From the NCBI GenBank assembly GCA_029821755.1, contig JALGSV010000007.1, forward strand, positions 1 through 64,000: a stretch of 64,000 nucleotides of DNA, written 5' to 3'. Position numbers and translations under genes: made by a program. This document shows positions 40,687 through 49,893 of this stretch, in pieces. Source of the stretch: Candidatus Zipacnadum vermilionense. GTDB taxonomy: Bacteria; Armatimonadota; Zipacnadia; Zipacnadales; Zipacnadaceae. The notes beneath the pieces are model-generated. The model ran no database searches. It worked only from the letters and a program-made list of their open reading frames with translations, and was not told the DNA's origin. Numbering within the stretch: the stretch's first letter is position 1; every line of letters starts with the position of its first letter.

Positions 40687-42161
40687 TTGGCCGGGACCGA
40701 TAGCGCCGGCGCCTCCGGCTGGGCCACCGGCGTTAACTCAGCGGCCTCCAGCTCCGGCAGGCGCTGGCTGACGGCGTAGCAGGTCCAGAACAGTAGCCCG
40801 CCAGGCGCCAGGTACAGGGCGCTGCCCACCGACAACTGGAAGATAATGGAGATGGTCACGCTTACGCAGGCCGCGGCCACCGCCCGGTAGGCAGGGCTGC
40901 GGCAGGCCCGATACGAGCGGATATTCCCCGCCAGCACCCGGTAAAGCAGCCACAGGAACAGAATGATCCCCGGAAAACCCAGTTCGCGCAGCGCCCGGCC
41001 GTACTCGTTCTCCACAAAGCCGCCCGCCTCCCCGATCCGCATCGCGGGGCGGCCCAGGGCGTCCGCGCCCCGCCCGATGCCCGCGCCCGTCGCTACTCCC
41101 ACCCCCAGCGGGTGCTCCCGCAGCGAGTCCCAGCCGTGCTGAAGGGGAATCAGCACCCGGTTGACCATTCCCTCCGGCCGGAGCATCTCGCGGTTGTAGC
41201 GACGCGCGAAGGCCCCGCCAGCGAAGCTGCTGGTCAGCCAGACAAACACCCCCGCGATGAGGAGGAGCGCGATCACCAGCCGGGGCTTGCGCATCAGGAT
41301 CAGCAGTGCCGCCCCGCCCGCCACCAGCCCCAGCAGCGGCGCCCGGCTGGCGCTGGAGCCCAGCCCCACCAGGCACACCGCGGCCGTAGCCGCCGAGAAG
41401 ATCTTGAGGAAGTTGCGGGGCAGGAAGAGCGCCCCGGCCAGAGCGATTACGGCCGACAGCGACATGGCCGCCCCCAGCACCCCGGGGCTGACAAAGGTGG
41501 AGGTAGCCCGCACCGCCTCTCCCGGCGCGCCAAACCGCCGCGCATAGAAGTCAAACCCCGGCCCCAGCGCCTGGAGGTGCGCAAACCCGATCCGATACTG
41601 GATCATCCCGTACAGACCGGTGAGGAAGGCCATGACGATGACAATCAGCATCAAGCGTTGCACGTTGGCCCGGTTACGCGCCACGTCATAGACCACGTAC
41701 GCCACGGGAATCCACACGATCCAGGTGCGCAACCCGGCCAGCGCCACCCGCCAGTCGGCGCTAGCCGTGTTGAACATCTCCATCGAGCAGTACACGACAA
41801 ACAGAAGGGCGGGGATGGTGACCGGCATGCGCAGCGCCGGCCAGTGCCGCCGCAGCAGGTTGGCCCAGCCCCAGCGCGCGAAGGCGATAAGCAGGGCGAT
41901 GTCCTTGGCGAAGACCGACAGCTTGGAGGGATCAATCCCCTTGAGAAAACCATCGAGGAAGGAGACGATCAGCAGCAGGGCCACGGCCAGGTCCAGAGAG
42001 GCGCATGCAGCCAGCAGCGCGCCCACGCCGAGGGCAATCAGGAAGGCCCTGGCCACTTGCCCCTCCCCCACCATCACCACCAGGGCCAGGGCCAGCAGCA
42101 GGCCGCCAGCGACCAACACGGCGACCAGGACACCCTGTGCAGAACCCCGAGCCCTTCGCAA
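40683..42161 (-). CDS. O-antigen polymerase/ligase-like membrane protein
   Basis: 492 residues with about 11 hydrophobic segments and a large outer loop near residues 320-390 (YNREMLRPEGMVNRVLIPLQ, ENEYGRALRELGFPG). This layout, with the Wzy/WaaL-type RALRELGFPGIILFL segment, fits the Wzy_C/O-antigen ligase family that joins lipid-linked sugar chains in the envelope. Start is TTG 42161, supported by AAAGGAG 9 bases upstream. It is coupled by an ATGA overlap to the tandem GT4 gene. Confidence 0.82.
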   Translation of the reverse strand: MRRARGSAQGVLVAVLVAGGLLLALALVVMVGEGQVARAFLIALGVGALLAACASLDLAVALLLIVSFLDGFLKGIDPSKLSVFAKDIALLIAFARWGWANLLRRHWPALRMPVTIPALLFVVYCSMEMFNTASADWRVALAGLRTWIVWIPVAYVVYDVARNRANVQRLMLIVIVMAFLTGLYGMIQYRIGFAHLQALGPGFDFYARRFGAPGEAVRATSTFVSPGVLGAAMSLSAVIALAGALFLPRNFLKIFSAATAAVCLVGLGSSASRAPLLGLVAGGAALLILMRKPRLVIALLLIAGVFVWLTSSFAGGAFARRYNREMLRPEGMVNRVLIPLQHGWDSLREHPLGVGVATGAGIGRGADALGRPAMRIGEAGGFVENEYGRALRELGFPGIILFLWLLYRVLAGNIRSYRACRSPAYRAVAAACVSVTISIIFQLSVGSALYLAPGGLLFWTCYAVSQRLPELEAAELTPVAQPEAPALSVPAK

Positions 42162-42200
42162 CGGCGCTTGCTCCTTTCCCGGGAACGGGATGAGTGACTT

Positions 42201-42304
42201 CTGTAGGGCGCGGGCATGTGCCGCGCCCTCCGCGCCGGCGGTAGTCTCGAGGGGCGGGCTGCCGGGCGCCAGGGCGGGGGGGGGTACGAGCCCCCGCCCT
42301 ACAG
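42201..42304. repeat. Paired palindrome with near-identical terminal inverted repeats
   Basis: CTGTAGGGCGCGGGC at the left and GCCCCCGCCCTACAG at the right match as inverted repeats at 14 of 15 positions. Each half also contains its own palindrome. It sits between the GT2 and polymerase-like genes and overlaps the last codons of the GT2 gene by 6 bases. Confidence 0.65.
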
Positions 42305-43240
42305 CAAGGCCCGCTTCCCCGCCCGCAGTCCTCTACACGTCGTCAGCCATTGCCGCGTCGCCTGCCTCGGCCCTCGGGGCAGCGCGCACAGATACTTTAC
42401 CATACCCAGCCGGTTTCCGCAGCCTAGGGTGTAGGCATAGACCAGGAAAGCCGCCCGCCGGGCCGCAGAGGAATGCTTCATGACGCAATACGCCCAGTTG
42501 TGCGCATCGAGGTAGACCTGCTCGGGGTGGTTGGGGTCGCGGTGCGTCGCCCCGTGCCGGGGAGCCGGGTAGTGATTCACCAGCGCCTCCGGGTCATATA
42601 CCAGCCGATACCCCCGGGCCCGCACCGCGAGCGACAGCTCGGTATCATTGAGCGACCCCGACCCCGTGCCCAGCACCATCCGCGGGTCCAGCGCCGGCGT
42701 CACCGCCCGCCGAAAGGACATATTGGCGCCCTTCAAGTGCTGCACCTCGATCAGCCCCGGCGGAAAGCACAGGTGGTGGTTGCCGATCACGCGCCCGTAC
42801 CAGGTGACCTGCCCCACGCGCCGCCCCGGCCCGTCGCTCACTCGGTCCTCGTGATGGACTACGTCCCGCCCGCCGACGCCGCCCACGGTCGGGTCCGCAT
42901 ACGGCGCCGCCAGGCGCTCCAGCCACTCTATTCTCGGTACGCAGTCGTCATCGGTAAAGCACACCACGTCGCCGGTCGCCGCAGCCAGCCCTGCGTTCAT
43001 CTGGTGAATCTGCCCGGCCCGCTCGGCCCACACCAACCGCGTCCCGATCCCCTCCCCGAACGGCGCGAGCAGCTCCTCCAGTAGCCCACTCTCCGGGTCC
43101 TGCGCATGGGCTACCACCAAGGTCTCCTCCGGCAGCCGCTTCCCCGCTGCCAGTCCCTCCAGGCAGCGGGCCAGCGCCTCCCGCCGCTGGTAGGTGGGAA
43201 TGACTACGGTGAGGCGGAGTTGATCGCCGGTTGAGGACAT
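42299..43240 (-). CDS. GT2-family glycosyltransferase
   Basis: 313 residues with a GT-A fold: LTVVIPTYQRREALARCLEGL at the N-terminus, a DxD-type metal site in VCFTDDDCVP, and the acceptor-side segment GSGSLNDTELSLAVRARGYR. It would transfer a sugar during polysaccharide assembly at the inner face of the membrane. ATG 43240 is used; no clear ribosome site is seen upstream. The C-terminal codons lie inside the palindromic element at 42201. First gene of a three-gene glycan cluster after uvrA. Confidence 0.87.
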   Translation of the reverse strand: MSSTGDQLRLTVVIPTYQRREALARCLEGLAAGKRLPEETLVVAHAQDPESGLLEELLAPFGEGIGTRLVWAERAGQIHQMNAGLAAATGDVVCFTDDDCVPRIEWLERLAAPYADPTVGGVGGRDVVHHEDRVSDGPGRRVGQVTWYGRVIGNHHLCFPPGLIEVQHLKGANMSFRRAVTPALDPRMVLGTGSGSLNDTELSLAVRARGYRLVYDPEALVNHYPAPRHGATHRDPNHPEQVYLDAHNWAYCVMKHSSAARRAAFLVYAYTLGCGNRLGMVKYLCALPRGPRQATRQWLTTCRGLRAGKRALL

Positions 43241-43271
43241 GGTCTGGATAGTGCCGGCTTCCGAGCCTGTG

Positions 43272-46109
43272 CTACCCCTTCACTGCCGCCAACTCCTCCT
43301 GCAGATACCTCCCCGTATACGACCCCTCCACTTGCGCTACCTCTTCCGGCGTCCCCTGCGCCACCAGCCATCCGCCTTCGTCCCCACCCTCCGGCCCGAG
43401 GTCGATCACGTGGTCGGCGGCGCGGATGACCTGTAGGTTGTGCTCGATCACGACCACTGTGTTGCCCGCATCCACCAGCCGCTGCAGCACCTCCAGCAGC
43501 TTCTCGATGTCGGCGAAATGCAGGCCGGTGGTGGGTTCGTCCAGGAGGTACAGCGTCCCGGTAGCCTCGGGGCGCGCCAACTCCTTGGCCAGCTTCAACC
43601 GCTGCGCCTCCCCACCGGAGAGCGTATTCGCCGGCTGGCCCAGGGTCACGTAGTCGAGTCCCACCTCGCACATCGTCCGCAGGATGCGCGCCGGCGCGGG
43701 TACGTTCTGCAGCAGGTCCAGCGCCTCCCGCGCCGTGAGGTCCAGCACCTCGGCGATGTTCATCCCCTTGTAGCGAATCTGCAGCGTCTCCCGGTTGTAG
43801 CGGGCCCCGCTGCATTCCTCGCACGGCACGCGCACGTCAGGCAGGAAGTGCATCTCTACCCGCCGCGTCCCCTCTCCGCCGCACGCCTCGCAGCGCCCGC
43901 CCCGTACGTTGAAGCTGAAACGTCCCGGCCCATACCCCCGCACTCGCGCTTGCGGCCTCTGCGCAAAGAGGTCCCGCAGCGGCCCGAATAGCCCGGAGTA
44001 GGTCGCGGGATTGGAACGCGGACTGCGCCCTATCGGCTTCTGATCCACGCCCACCACCTTGCTCAGGTACTGGACGCCCTCCAGGCTCCGGTAGGCTCCG
44101 GGCGTATCCTGCGCCCGTTGCAATCGCCGCCTTAGTGCCGGGTAAAGCGTGTCATTGACGAGCGTGCTCTTACCCGACCCCGACACCCCCGTCACGCAGA
44201 TCAGCATCCCCAGCGGGAAGGTCACGTCCAGGTCCTTCAGGTTGTGCTGGGTGGCCCCCAGCAGGCGCAGTCGCTCCTCGCTCGGCCGCCGCCGCCAGGT
44301 GGGCATCGGCACCCGCAACCGCCCGTTCAGGTACTGCCCGGTCAGGCAGTGCTGGTCCGCCAGCAGCTCCGAGACCGTCCCGGCGAAGACTACTTCCCCG
44401 CCCTTCACGCCAGCGCCGGGGCCGAATTCCACCACGTAATCCGCCGCCAGGATGGTGGGCGGGTCATGTTCCACCACGATCAACGTGTTGCCCCGGTCCC
44501 GCAACTGTCGCAGGACCTCCAGCAGTTGCTCCTGGTCGCGCGGGTGTAGGCCGATGGAGGGCTCGTCCAGGATGTACATGAGGCCGGCCAGCCCACTGCC
44601 TACCTGGGTGGCCAGGCGAATGCGCTGCGCCTCCCCGCCTGCCAGCGTCGGCGCCGCGCGATCGAGCGTCAGGTAATCCAGCCCCACTTGTCCCAGGAAC
44701 TCCAGCCGCGCCCGCAGGTCCTTGAGCAGTTCGTGGGTGACCACCTCCTGCCCGCCGCCGAACTTGAGCCGGGCGAAGAAGCTGCGGGCCTGGGCGATGT
44801 TCTGGGCGCAGACCTCGCTGATGGATTTTTCCCCCACCGTCACCGCCAGCGCCTCGGGCCGCAGGCGTGCCCCGTGGCAGGTGGGACAGGGCCGGGGCGC
44901 TCGAAACTGCTCGTAGAAATCGCGCGAGTGCCGTGACTCGGTATCCCGGTGACGCCGGTCGATCATCGGTACCAGCCCCTCGAATTCCCGCTCGTACACG
45001 ATCTCCCGTCCCGTCTTGGTCGTGTGGCGGTAGGGAATATTGTCCCCATTCGAGCCGTGCAGGATGACCCGCTGCACCTCCTCGGGCAACTGGTGCCACG
45101 GCGTCTCCAGGTCGAAATCGTAGTAGGTGGCCAGCGCCTCCAGCATCCGCCGCATCGGCACCGCCGGGGAGTTGCCGATAAGGTGCAACGCCCCGCCCAG
45201 CAGCGAGGCGTCCGGGTCATGTATCAGCTTGTCCGCCGAGGTATCCAGCACCTCTCCGAGCCCGCCGCAAGTCTGGCAGTAGCCACTGGGGTGGTTGAAG
45301 GAGAACAGCTGTGGGGTCAGCTCGGGATAGGTCAGGCCGCACTGCGGGCAGGCGAAGCGGTTGGAGTACAGCCGGTCTTCTTCCCCCTCCAAGGCGGCCG
45401 CCACCAGGCTCCCGCTCTCGTCCAGGGCGGTCTCGACCGCCTCGGCCAGCCGGGGGCGCACCTCGGGCCCCATTACGAGCCGGTCAATCACCACGTCTAT
45501 CCGGTGCTCTTCGTTCTCATCCACGCGGATCGGGGCGGCTAGGTCGCGGATCTCCCCGTCCAACCTAACCCGCGCATATCCCCGGTGGCGCACCCGTCGC
45601 AGCACCTCCGCGTACCGCTCGCCCTGCCCCGGCGGTAGCGGTGCCAGGATGGTCAGCCGCGCCTTCTCCGGCAGTGCCATGAGCTCGTCGGTGATCTGCG
45701 TCGGTGTCCGGGCGCTGATCATCTCCCCACACTTGTAGCAGTGCGGCACCCCTACTTTGGCGAACAGCACGCGCAGGTAGTCGTAGATGTCGGTGAGCGT
45801 GGCGACCGTGGAGCGCGGGTTGCTGTGGCTGGAGCGCTGGTCAATGGCCACCGCCGGGGAGAGGCCGTCGATGTGGTCCACCTGCGGTCGGAATAGCTCC
45901 CCGAGAAACTGCCGGGCACTGGCGGAGAGAGACTCAACATACCGCCGCTGCCCCTCGGCGTAGAGGGTATCGAAGGCCAGGGAGGACTTCCCACTACCGC
46001 TGACCCCGCAGAAGACCACCAGTGCCTCCCGGGGAATCTCCAGGGACAGGTCCTGGAGGTTATGCTCGCGCGCGCCGTAGATGCGAATTGTGTTGCTGGA
46101 GCTTGCCAT
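43272..46109 (-). CDS. uvrA: Excinuclease ABC subunit A
   Basis: 945 residues of the damage-recognition ATPase of nucleotide excision repair. Both ABC modules are complete: Walker [10 protein letters not shown] and GVSGSGKST, signatures [10 protein letters not shown] and [10 protein letters not shown], and Walker B YILDEPS and YLLDEPT. Zinc modules are present at CPQCGLTY with CQTCGGLGE, and [11 protein letters not shown] with [12 protein letters not shown] 46109 begins the family N-terminus ([20 protein letters not shown]); no strong ribosome site is upstream. It stands 31 bases from the GT2 gene. No other uvr gene lies in the window. Confidence 0.97.
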   Translation of the reverse strand: MASSSNTIRIYGAREHNLQDLSLEIPREALVVFCGVSGSGKSSLAFDTLYAEGQRRYVESLSASARQFLGELFRPQVDHIDGLSPAVAIDQRSSHSNPRSTVATLTDIYDYLRVLFAKVGVPHCYKCGEMISARTPTQITDELMALPEKARLTILAPLPPGQGERYAEVLRRVRHRGYARVRLDGEIRDLAAPIRVDENEEHRIDVVIDRLVMGPEVRPRLAEAVETALDESGSLVAAALEGEEDRLYSNRFACPQCGLTYPELTPQLFSFNHPSGYCQTCGGLGEVLDTSADKLIHDPDASLLGGALHLIGNSPAVPMRRMLEALATYYDFDLETPWHQLPEEVQRVILHGSNGDNIPYRHTTKTGREIVYEREFEGLVPMIDRRHRDTESRHSRDFYEQFRAPRPCPTCHGARLRPEALAVTVGEKSISEVCAQNIAQARSFFARLKFGGGQEVVTHELLKDLRARLEFLGQVGLDYLTLDRAAPTLAGGEAQRIRLATQVGSGLAGLMYILDEPSIGLHPRDQEQLLEVLRQLRDRGNTLIVVEHDPPTILAADYVVEFGPGAGVKGGEVVFAGTVSELLADQHCLTGQYLNGRLRVPMPTWRRRPSEERLRLLGATQHNLKDLDVTFPLGMLICVTGVSGSGKSTLVNDTLYPALRRRLQRAQDTPGAYRSLEGVQYLSKVVGVDQKPIGRSPRSNPATYSGLFGPLRDLFAQRPQARVRGYGPGRFSFNVRGGRCEACGGEGTRRVEMHFLPDVRVPCEECSGARYNRETLQIRYKGMNIAEVLDLTAREALDLLQNVPAPARILRTMCEVGLDYVTLGQPANTLSGGEAQRLKLAKELARPEATGTLYLLDEPTTGLHFADIEKLLEVLQRLVDAGNTVVVIEHNLQVIRAADHVIDLGPEGGDEGGWLVAQGTPEEVAQVEGSYTGRYLQEELAAVKG

Positions 46110-46184
46110 TGTCAAATAACCCGGCCACCAGCCGGACACAACAGAGTAACACGCGCCGGGCCGGAAAGCAACGACACCGACACC

Positions 46185-47033
46185 CTACTCGTAACCTGCA
46201 CACACCTTCCCATACAGCTCCGGCCGGCGCTTCTTGAGGGGGTAGTTCGCATCCTCCCGGCGGGCGATGAACTTCTCGGGGTCGAGGTCGGCTACCAGCA
46301 GATTGAGGCCTTCCGGGTCGGGCTCGGGGGAGAGGGCGGCGAGGACCTCGGCGTAGGGGTCTATAACGCAGGCGTAAGTGCGGTAGTTATTCTGCGGGTG
46401 GCCGTTGCCGCCGCTCACTATCATGAACACGCCGTTGTCGAAGCAGCGGGCGCGCCAGCAGGCCATGTGGAAGTCGTTCTGCCAGACCTCGGGAGCGACG
46501 TAGTCCGGCGAGCCGCCACAGGCGAAGGGGGCGAGGATGACCTCCGCCCCCTGCAAGGCCAGGACGCGGCTGGTCTCGGGGTACATGTTCTCGTGGCAGA
46601 TGCTTATGCCCGCCTTGATCTTGCCCAGGTCGAAGACCTCCAGCTTGTCGCCGGGGCGATGGGCCTGCCACTCGCGGACCATCAGGTGGGTCTTGCGGTG
46701 CTTGCCGAGGTAGCCGTCGGGACCGGCCAGGAAGTGAGTGTTGTAGACTACGCCGGTGTCGGGGTCCAACTCCTCCATCCCCATCGCCACGATCAGGCCA
46801 AACTCCCGGGCCATGCCGATGACCTCCTGCGCGCAGGGACCGTCGGGGATCGGCTCCGCGCAGCGGTAGGCGCGCTCGTCCACGCAGTTGGTGAGGTACC
46901 ACTCAGAGAAGAGGGCCAGCTCGACGTCCCGGGCGCGGCAGGCCTCCAGCCCGGCCCGGGCGCGGGCGAGGTTGTGGGCCTTGTCGGCAGGGGTGAAGGT
47001 GGGGGAAAGGGCAGCGACGCGGATAGGTTGCAT
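46185..47033 (-). CDS. Carbon-nitrogen hydrolase (nitrilase superfamily)
   Basis: 282 residues with the Glu-Lys-Cys triad: E44 in LFSEWYL, the Lys in GKHRKTHLM, and the nucleophile Cys in AGISICHENMYPE. It hydrolyses a nitrile, amide or carbamoyl substrate; the specific one cannot be read. ATG 47033 is preceded by AGGGG 8 bases upstream. It lies upstream of uvrA, about 75 bases away, on the same strand, and its own upstream gap holds a repeat element. Confidence 0.87.
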   Translation of the reverse strand: MQPIRVAALSPTFTPADKAHNLARARAGLEACRARDVELALFSEWYLTNCVDERAYRCAEPIPDGPCAQEVIGMAREFGLIVAMGMEELDPDTGVVYNTHFLAGPDGYLGKHRKTHLMVREWQAHRPGDKLEVFDLGKIKAGISICHENMYPETSRVLALQGAEVILAPFACGGSPDYVAPEVWQNDFHMACWRARCFDNGVFMIVSGGNGHPQNNYRTYACVIDPYAEVLAALSPEPDPEGLNLLVADLDPEKFIARREDANYPLKKRRPELYGKVCAGYE

Positions 47034-47070
47034 GAGGGAGACCCCTTGAACGGAGAGATGATGGCGCTTG

Positions 47071-47227
47071 TGTAGGGGCGGAGGTTCTGCGCTCGGAACG
47101 AGCGCGGAATATCTGCCCGCGGTCGCGTCGAAATCACTGGATGGTCAAGACCGAACGCACAATGGAGGGGTCCATGGCAGGCGCGGGCGGATGTTTCGCC
47201 GCGGACGGCGGAATATCCGCTCCTACA
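47071..47227. repeat. 157-base MITE-like element with inverted termini (type C pair)
   Basis: TGTAGGGGCGGA at 47071-47082 and TCCGCTCCTACA at 47216-47227 are inverted repeats with one mismatch in 12. Each half is itself an imperfect hairpin (GGTTCTGCG...CGCGGAATATC type). A single half-unit lies at 60298. The element ends 5 bases inside the coding frame of the next gene. Confidence 0.7.
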
Positions 47228-48194
47228 TGCGCGGCAGGCACAGCCCTTGCGCGCCTGCCTGGACCAGGCGAGGGTTGCCGCTGTCCACCGGCAGGTAGTA
47301 GATCGCCGGTGGGCCCTCGGGATCGCGGCGGAGGGTCAGATAGAGGCCGGCGCCGTCGGGGGCGAAGACGACTCCCTTGAAGCTCAGCGGCTTGCCCGGC
47401 ACCAGCTCCAGACGACGGCTGGGAGTGCCACCGGTGACCTGGTACAACCACAGGCCTCGCGGGTTGATATAGGCGACGCGGCTGCCGTCCGGGGCGACGG
47501 AGACCGAGGTAATATACCGCTCCTGCCAGAACCGGAGGTCGTTACGGGACCATAGCTTCCAGGTGGGCTGGCCCTCCGGGTGGCCAGGCGTGGCAAGGAT
47601 CAGCACTCCGTAGCGCCGGTCGCGGCTCTCCTGGCGGGTGCGGCCCTCGTCAGCCATGATCGCCCAGGAGGCCGCGGCCCTGACCGAGCCGTCGGCCGAC
47701 TGGCCGTCCCACACGGTTGCGTCCTCCAGCGCGCTGGTCTGGGGTTGGTCGGCTAGCGTTACCTGCCATTCCTCGCTGAAGTAGCCGCTGCCGGACAGGC
47801 GCAGGCGGACGAGCAGGGCGCTCGCGTCCTCTTTGAGGTTGGCCGCCTCGATGTGGATCGGCGTGTCCCCACCCAACGGCTCGGGGCTGTCTAGGAGACG
47901 GCGGGAGGTGCCCTGCTTGAGGTCAGCGAGATTCAGGCGGAAGGTGGTCTGGAACTCATTGTTCATACGGGTCTCTTCGATCCAGACGACCTTGCCCCCG
48001 CCCACCGGGAAGAGCAGTGTCACCAGCTTTGCCTCGCTCATCTCGGGCGGGACCAGCAGGTCGGGGCCGTTTCACTTGATCTGCCCCGACTCGATCCAGA
48101 GCGAGTTAGACGGGAGGGTCGGGAGCTCGTCGTCGGCGGCGAGGAACGGGGCGGCGCAGGCGAATAGCAGACTGAGCAGCAAAAGGCGGGACAT
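47223..48194 (-). pseudogene. Secreted beta-propeller protein gene interrupted by in-frame TGA
   Basis: The gene starts at ATG 48194 with a strong GAGGAGG 6 bases upstream and a clear signal peptide (MSRLLLLSLLFACAAPFLAA). Codon 41 is TGA (48074-48072). Past it the same frame stays open for 282 codons to the true end, reading a TolB/WD40-like propeller (ITSVSVAPDGSRVAYINP, GVVFAPDGAGLYLTLRRD). Homology and codon use on both sides suggest one gene with one nonsense change, a sequencing error or readthrough. An internal ATG at 48041 could give an unexported fragment. Unusual also: its 3' end overlaps the repeat at 47071. It is probably a recent pseudogene or an assembly artefact. Confidence 0.75.
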
Positions 48195-48300
48195 GGGTTG
48201 CCTCCTCTTGGATCGCAGGTGTAGAGACCTGTGCCACTATGGGCGGTGGTGCGGCGTTGCGGAGGGACGCAAGACAGGTTGTGTTGAGGAAGCCGTTCGT

Positions 48301-48376
48301 GCGTGGCGCGAGCTTTCTATCCCGCGCAAGAAACCGCATCTTCATGGGAGGGCGGGCTAGAAAGCCCGCCCCACGC
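48301..48376. repeat. Type B repeat, inverted pair
   Basis: GCGTGGCGCGAGCTTTCTAT at 48301-48320 faces GGGCGGGCTAGAAAGCCCGC at 48350-48369. The outer ends match GCGTGG/CCACGC. It lies in the gap between the flavodiiron and propeller genes. Confidence 0.7.
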
Positions 48377-48419
48377 GGGCGAATATTGGACTTTAGTGAA
48401 CCCAACCGACATCGCGCCC

Positions 48420-49604
48420 CTACAAGTCCATCGCCGCCGCTAGCTCCGTCCCCAACTCCCGCGCCGCCTGGAGGTTCTCCTCGGTGGGGGCCAGTGTGCA
48501 GGTCACCGGGTCTCCTACCACCTTCATCTTCAGGTCTCCCAGGCGCCGGGAGATCATCTTGGGAGCCTCGCCGCTCCAGCCGTAGCTGCCGAAGGCGGCG
48601 GCCGCTTTGCCGCGCAGGTTGAGCGTGGCGAGCGACGAGAGCAGATCCCAGACGGGCTTGACGGCGTCGCCGTTGAGGGTTAGCGAACCGACGGCCAGGC
48701 CGCCACAAGCCTCCAGGTCGTTGAGCAAGGCGCCCACGTCGGCGCCGGCGAGGTCCAGCAGCGACACCCGCGCCCCGACGGCCTCGGCCCCGTGGGCGAT
48801 CTCCTCGGCCAGCTTGCGCGTGTTGCCGTAGCTGCTGGCGTACAAGACCAGCAGACGATCGCTCTGCGCGCCGGGCAGAGCACCGGCCCACTGGCGGTAT
48901 TTCTCCAGGTAGTCGCAGATGCCCTTCCGCAGCATCGGTCCGTGGCTGGGGCCCACCAGACAAACCTCGCGCTGGTCCAACTCCTCCAGCGCCTTGAGCA
49001 CGTGGCTCTTGAAGGGGCGCATGATGACGTTGAAGTAGTACTCGTATTCGAACGAGTAGTCCTCCACCAGATCGTTGAACATGCGCTCGTCACAGAAGTG
49101 CGCCCCCAGGAAGTCGCAGGGGAAGAGGGCCTGGTCCTCGGGCACGTAGGTGAACATGGTATCGGGCCAGTGCAGGAAGGGGGCCGGGATGAACTGAAGG
49201 GTCTTGCCGCCCAGATCCAGGGAGTCTCCAGTGCCTACCGTCAGGGGCGCCACGTCGCGGTTGAGCAGGTTCTTTACCATCAGCTTAGCGCTCTTGGAGC
49301 AGACCACCTGCGGCTCTCCGCAACGCTCCAGCACTGCCGCCAGCGCCCCGCTGTGGTCGGGCTCGCAGTGATTGACCACCAGGTAGTCAATCTCATAGGG
49401 GTCCATCAACTGGTCCAGGTGCGCGAAGAGCTGGTCCTCGAAGCCGGACTTAACGGTCTCGATCAGGACGGTCTTCTCGCTTCCGCGCACCAGGTAGGCG
49501 TTGTAGGTTGTGCCATGCGGTGCGGCCATCAGGACGTCGAAAACACGAAGGTCCGGGTCCAGGGCCCCCACCCAGTGAATTCCCTCGGCGGCTTGTATAG
49601 GCAT
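48420..49604 (-). CDS. Flavodiiron protein (A-type flavoprotein)
   Basis: 394 residues. A beta-lactamase-like domain carries the di-iron ligands in NHCEPDHSG (H-x-E-x-D-H), LHWPD, FPCDFLGAH and VGPSHGP. From about residue 250 a flavodoxin domain follows (LLVLYASSYGNTRKLAEEI). It reduces oxygen to water or NO to nitrous oxide with electrons from a rubredoxin or other donor; no rubredoxin domain is attached. The start is ATG 49604, with AAGGTGAG just upstream. With rubrerythrin it indicates defence against oxygen in an anaerobe or microaerophile. Confidence 0.93.
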   Translation of the reverse strand: MPIQAAEGIHWVGALDPDLRVFDVLMAAPHGTTYNAYLVRGSEKTVLIETVKSGFEDQLFAHLDQLMDPYEIDYLVVNHCEPDHSGALAAVLERCGEPQVVCSKSAKLMVKNLLNRDVAPLTVGTGDSLDLGGKTLQFIPAPFLHWPDTMFTYVPEDQALFPCDFLGAHFCDERMFNDLVEDYSFEYEYYFNVIMRPFKSHVLKALEELDQREVCLVGPSHGPMLRKGICDYLEKYRQWAGALPGAQSDRLLVLYASSYGNTRKLAEEIAHGAEAVGARVSLLDLAGADVGALLNDLEACGGLAVGSLTLNGDAVKPVWDLLSSLATLNLRGKAAAAFGSYGWSGEAPKMISRRLGDLKMKVVGDPVTCTLAPTEENLQAARELGTELAAAMDL

Positions 49605-49893
49605 ATGTCTCACCTTTCTCATGGAGGTAGCGGAGAAAAAGGTCCTACATCTTGACGTGCGAGACGGCGCAAAGGGTCATCTTAGCCCGCCCAAGGCCAG
49701 AAGTACAGAGGCGGTATGGACAGGAGACCGCCCGGCAGGTTATCATACCTGCCCGCGGCGGGAACCTGGCTCTTCGGGAACTCTCGGCCGGCCACGGGGC
49801 GTTACGTTACTCAAGGAGGTCGCGCTGCCGAGCGCGCGGCCCCTCTAGTGTCCATATACGTCTGAATGCATGATGACGAGGAGTGTCGGCAGA
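49605..49893. other. Divergent gap with one small inverted repeat
   Basis: Between the flavodiiron and HEAT-repeat genes. GGCAGGT at 49734-49740 pairs with ACCTGCC at 49747-49753. No clear promoter or RNA was recognised. Confidence 0.4.

Noticed and set aside
48030-48074. Selenocysteine at the in-frame TGA
   Set aside because: The TGA is flanked by Lys and Asn in a non-redox secreted propeller, and no convincing SECIS hairpin follows.
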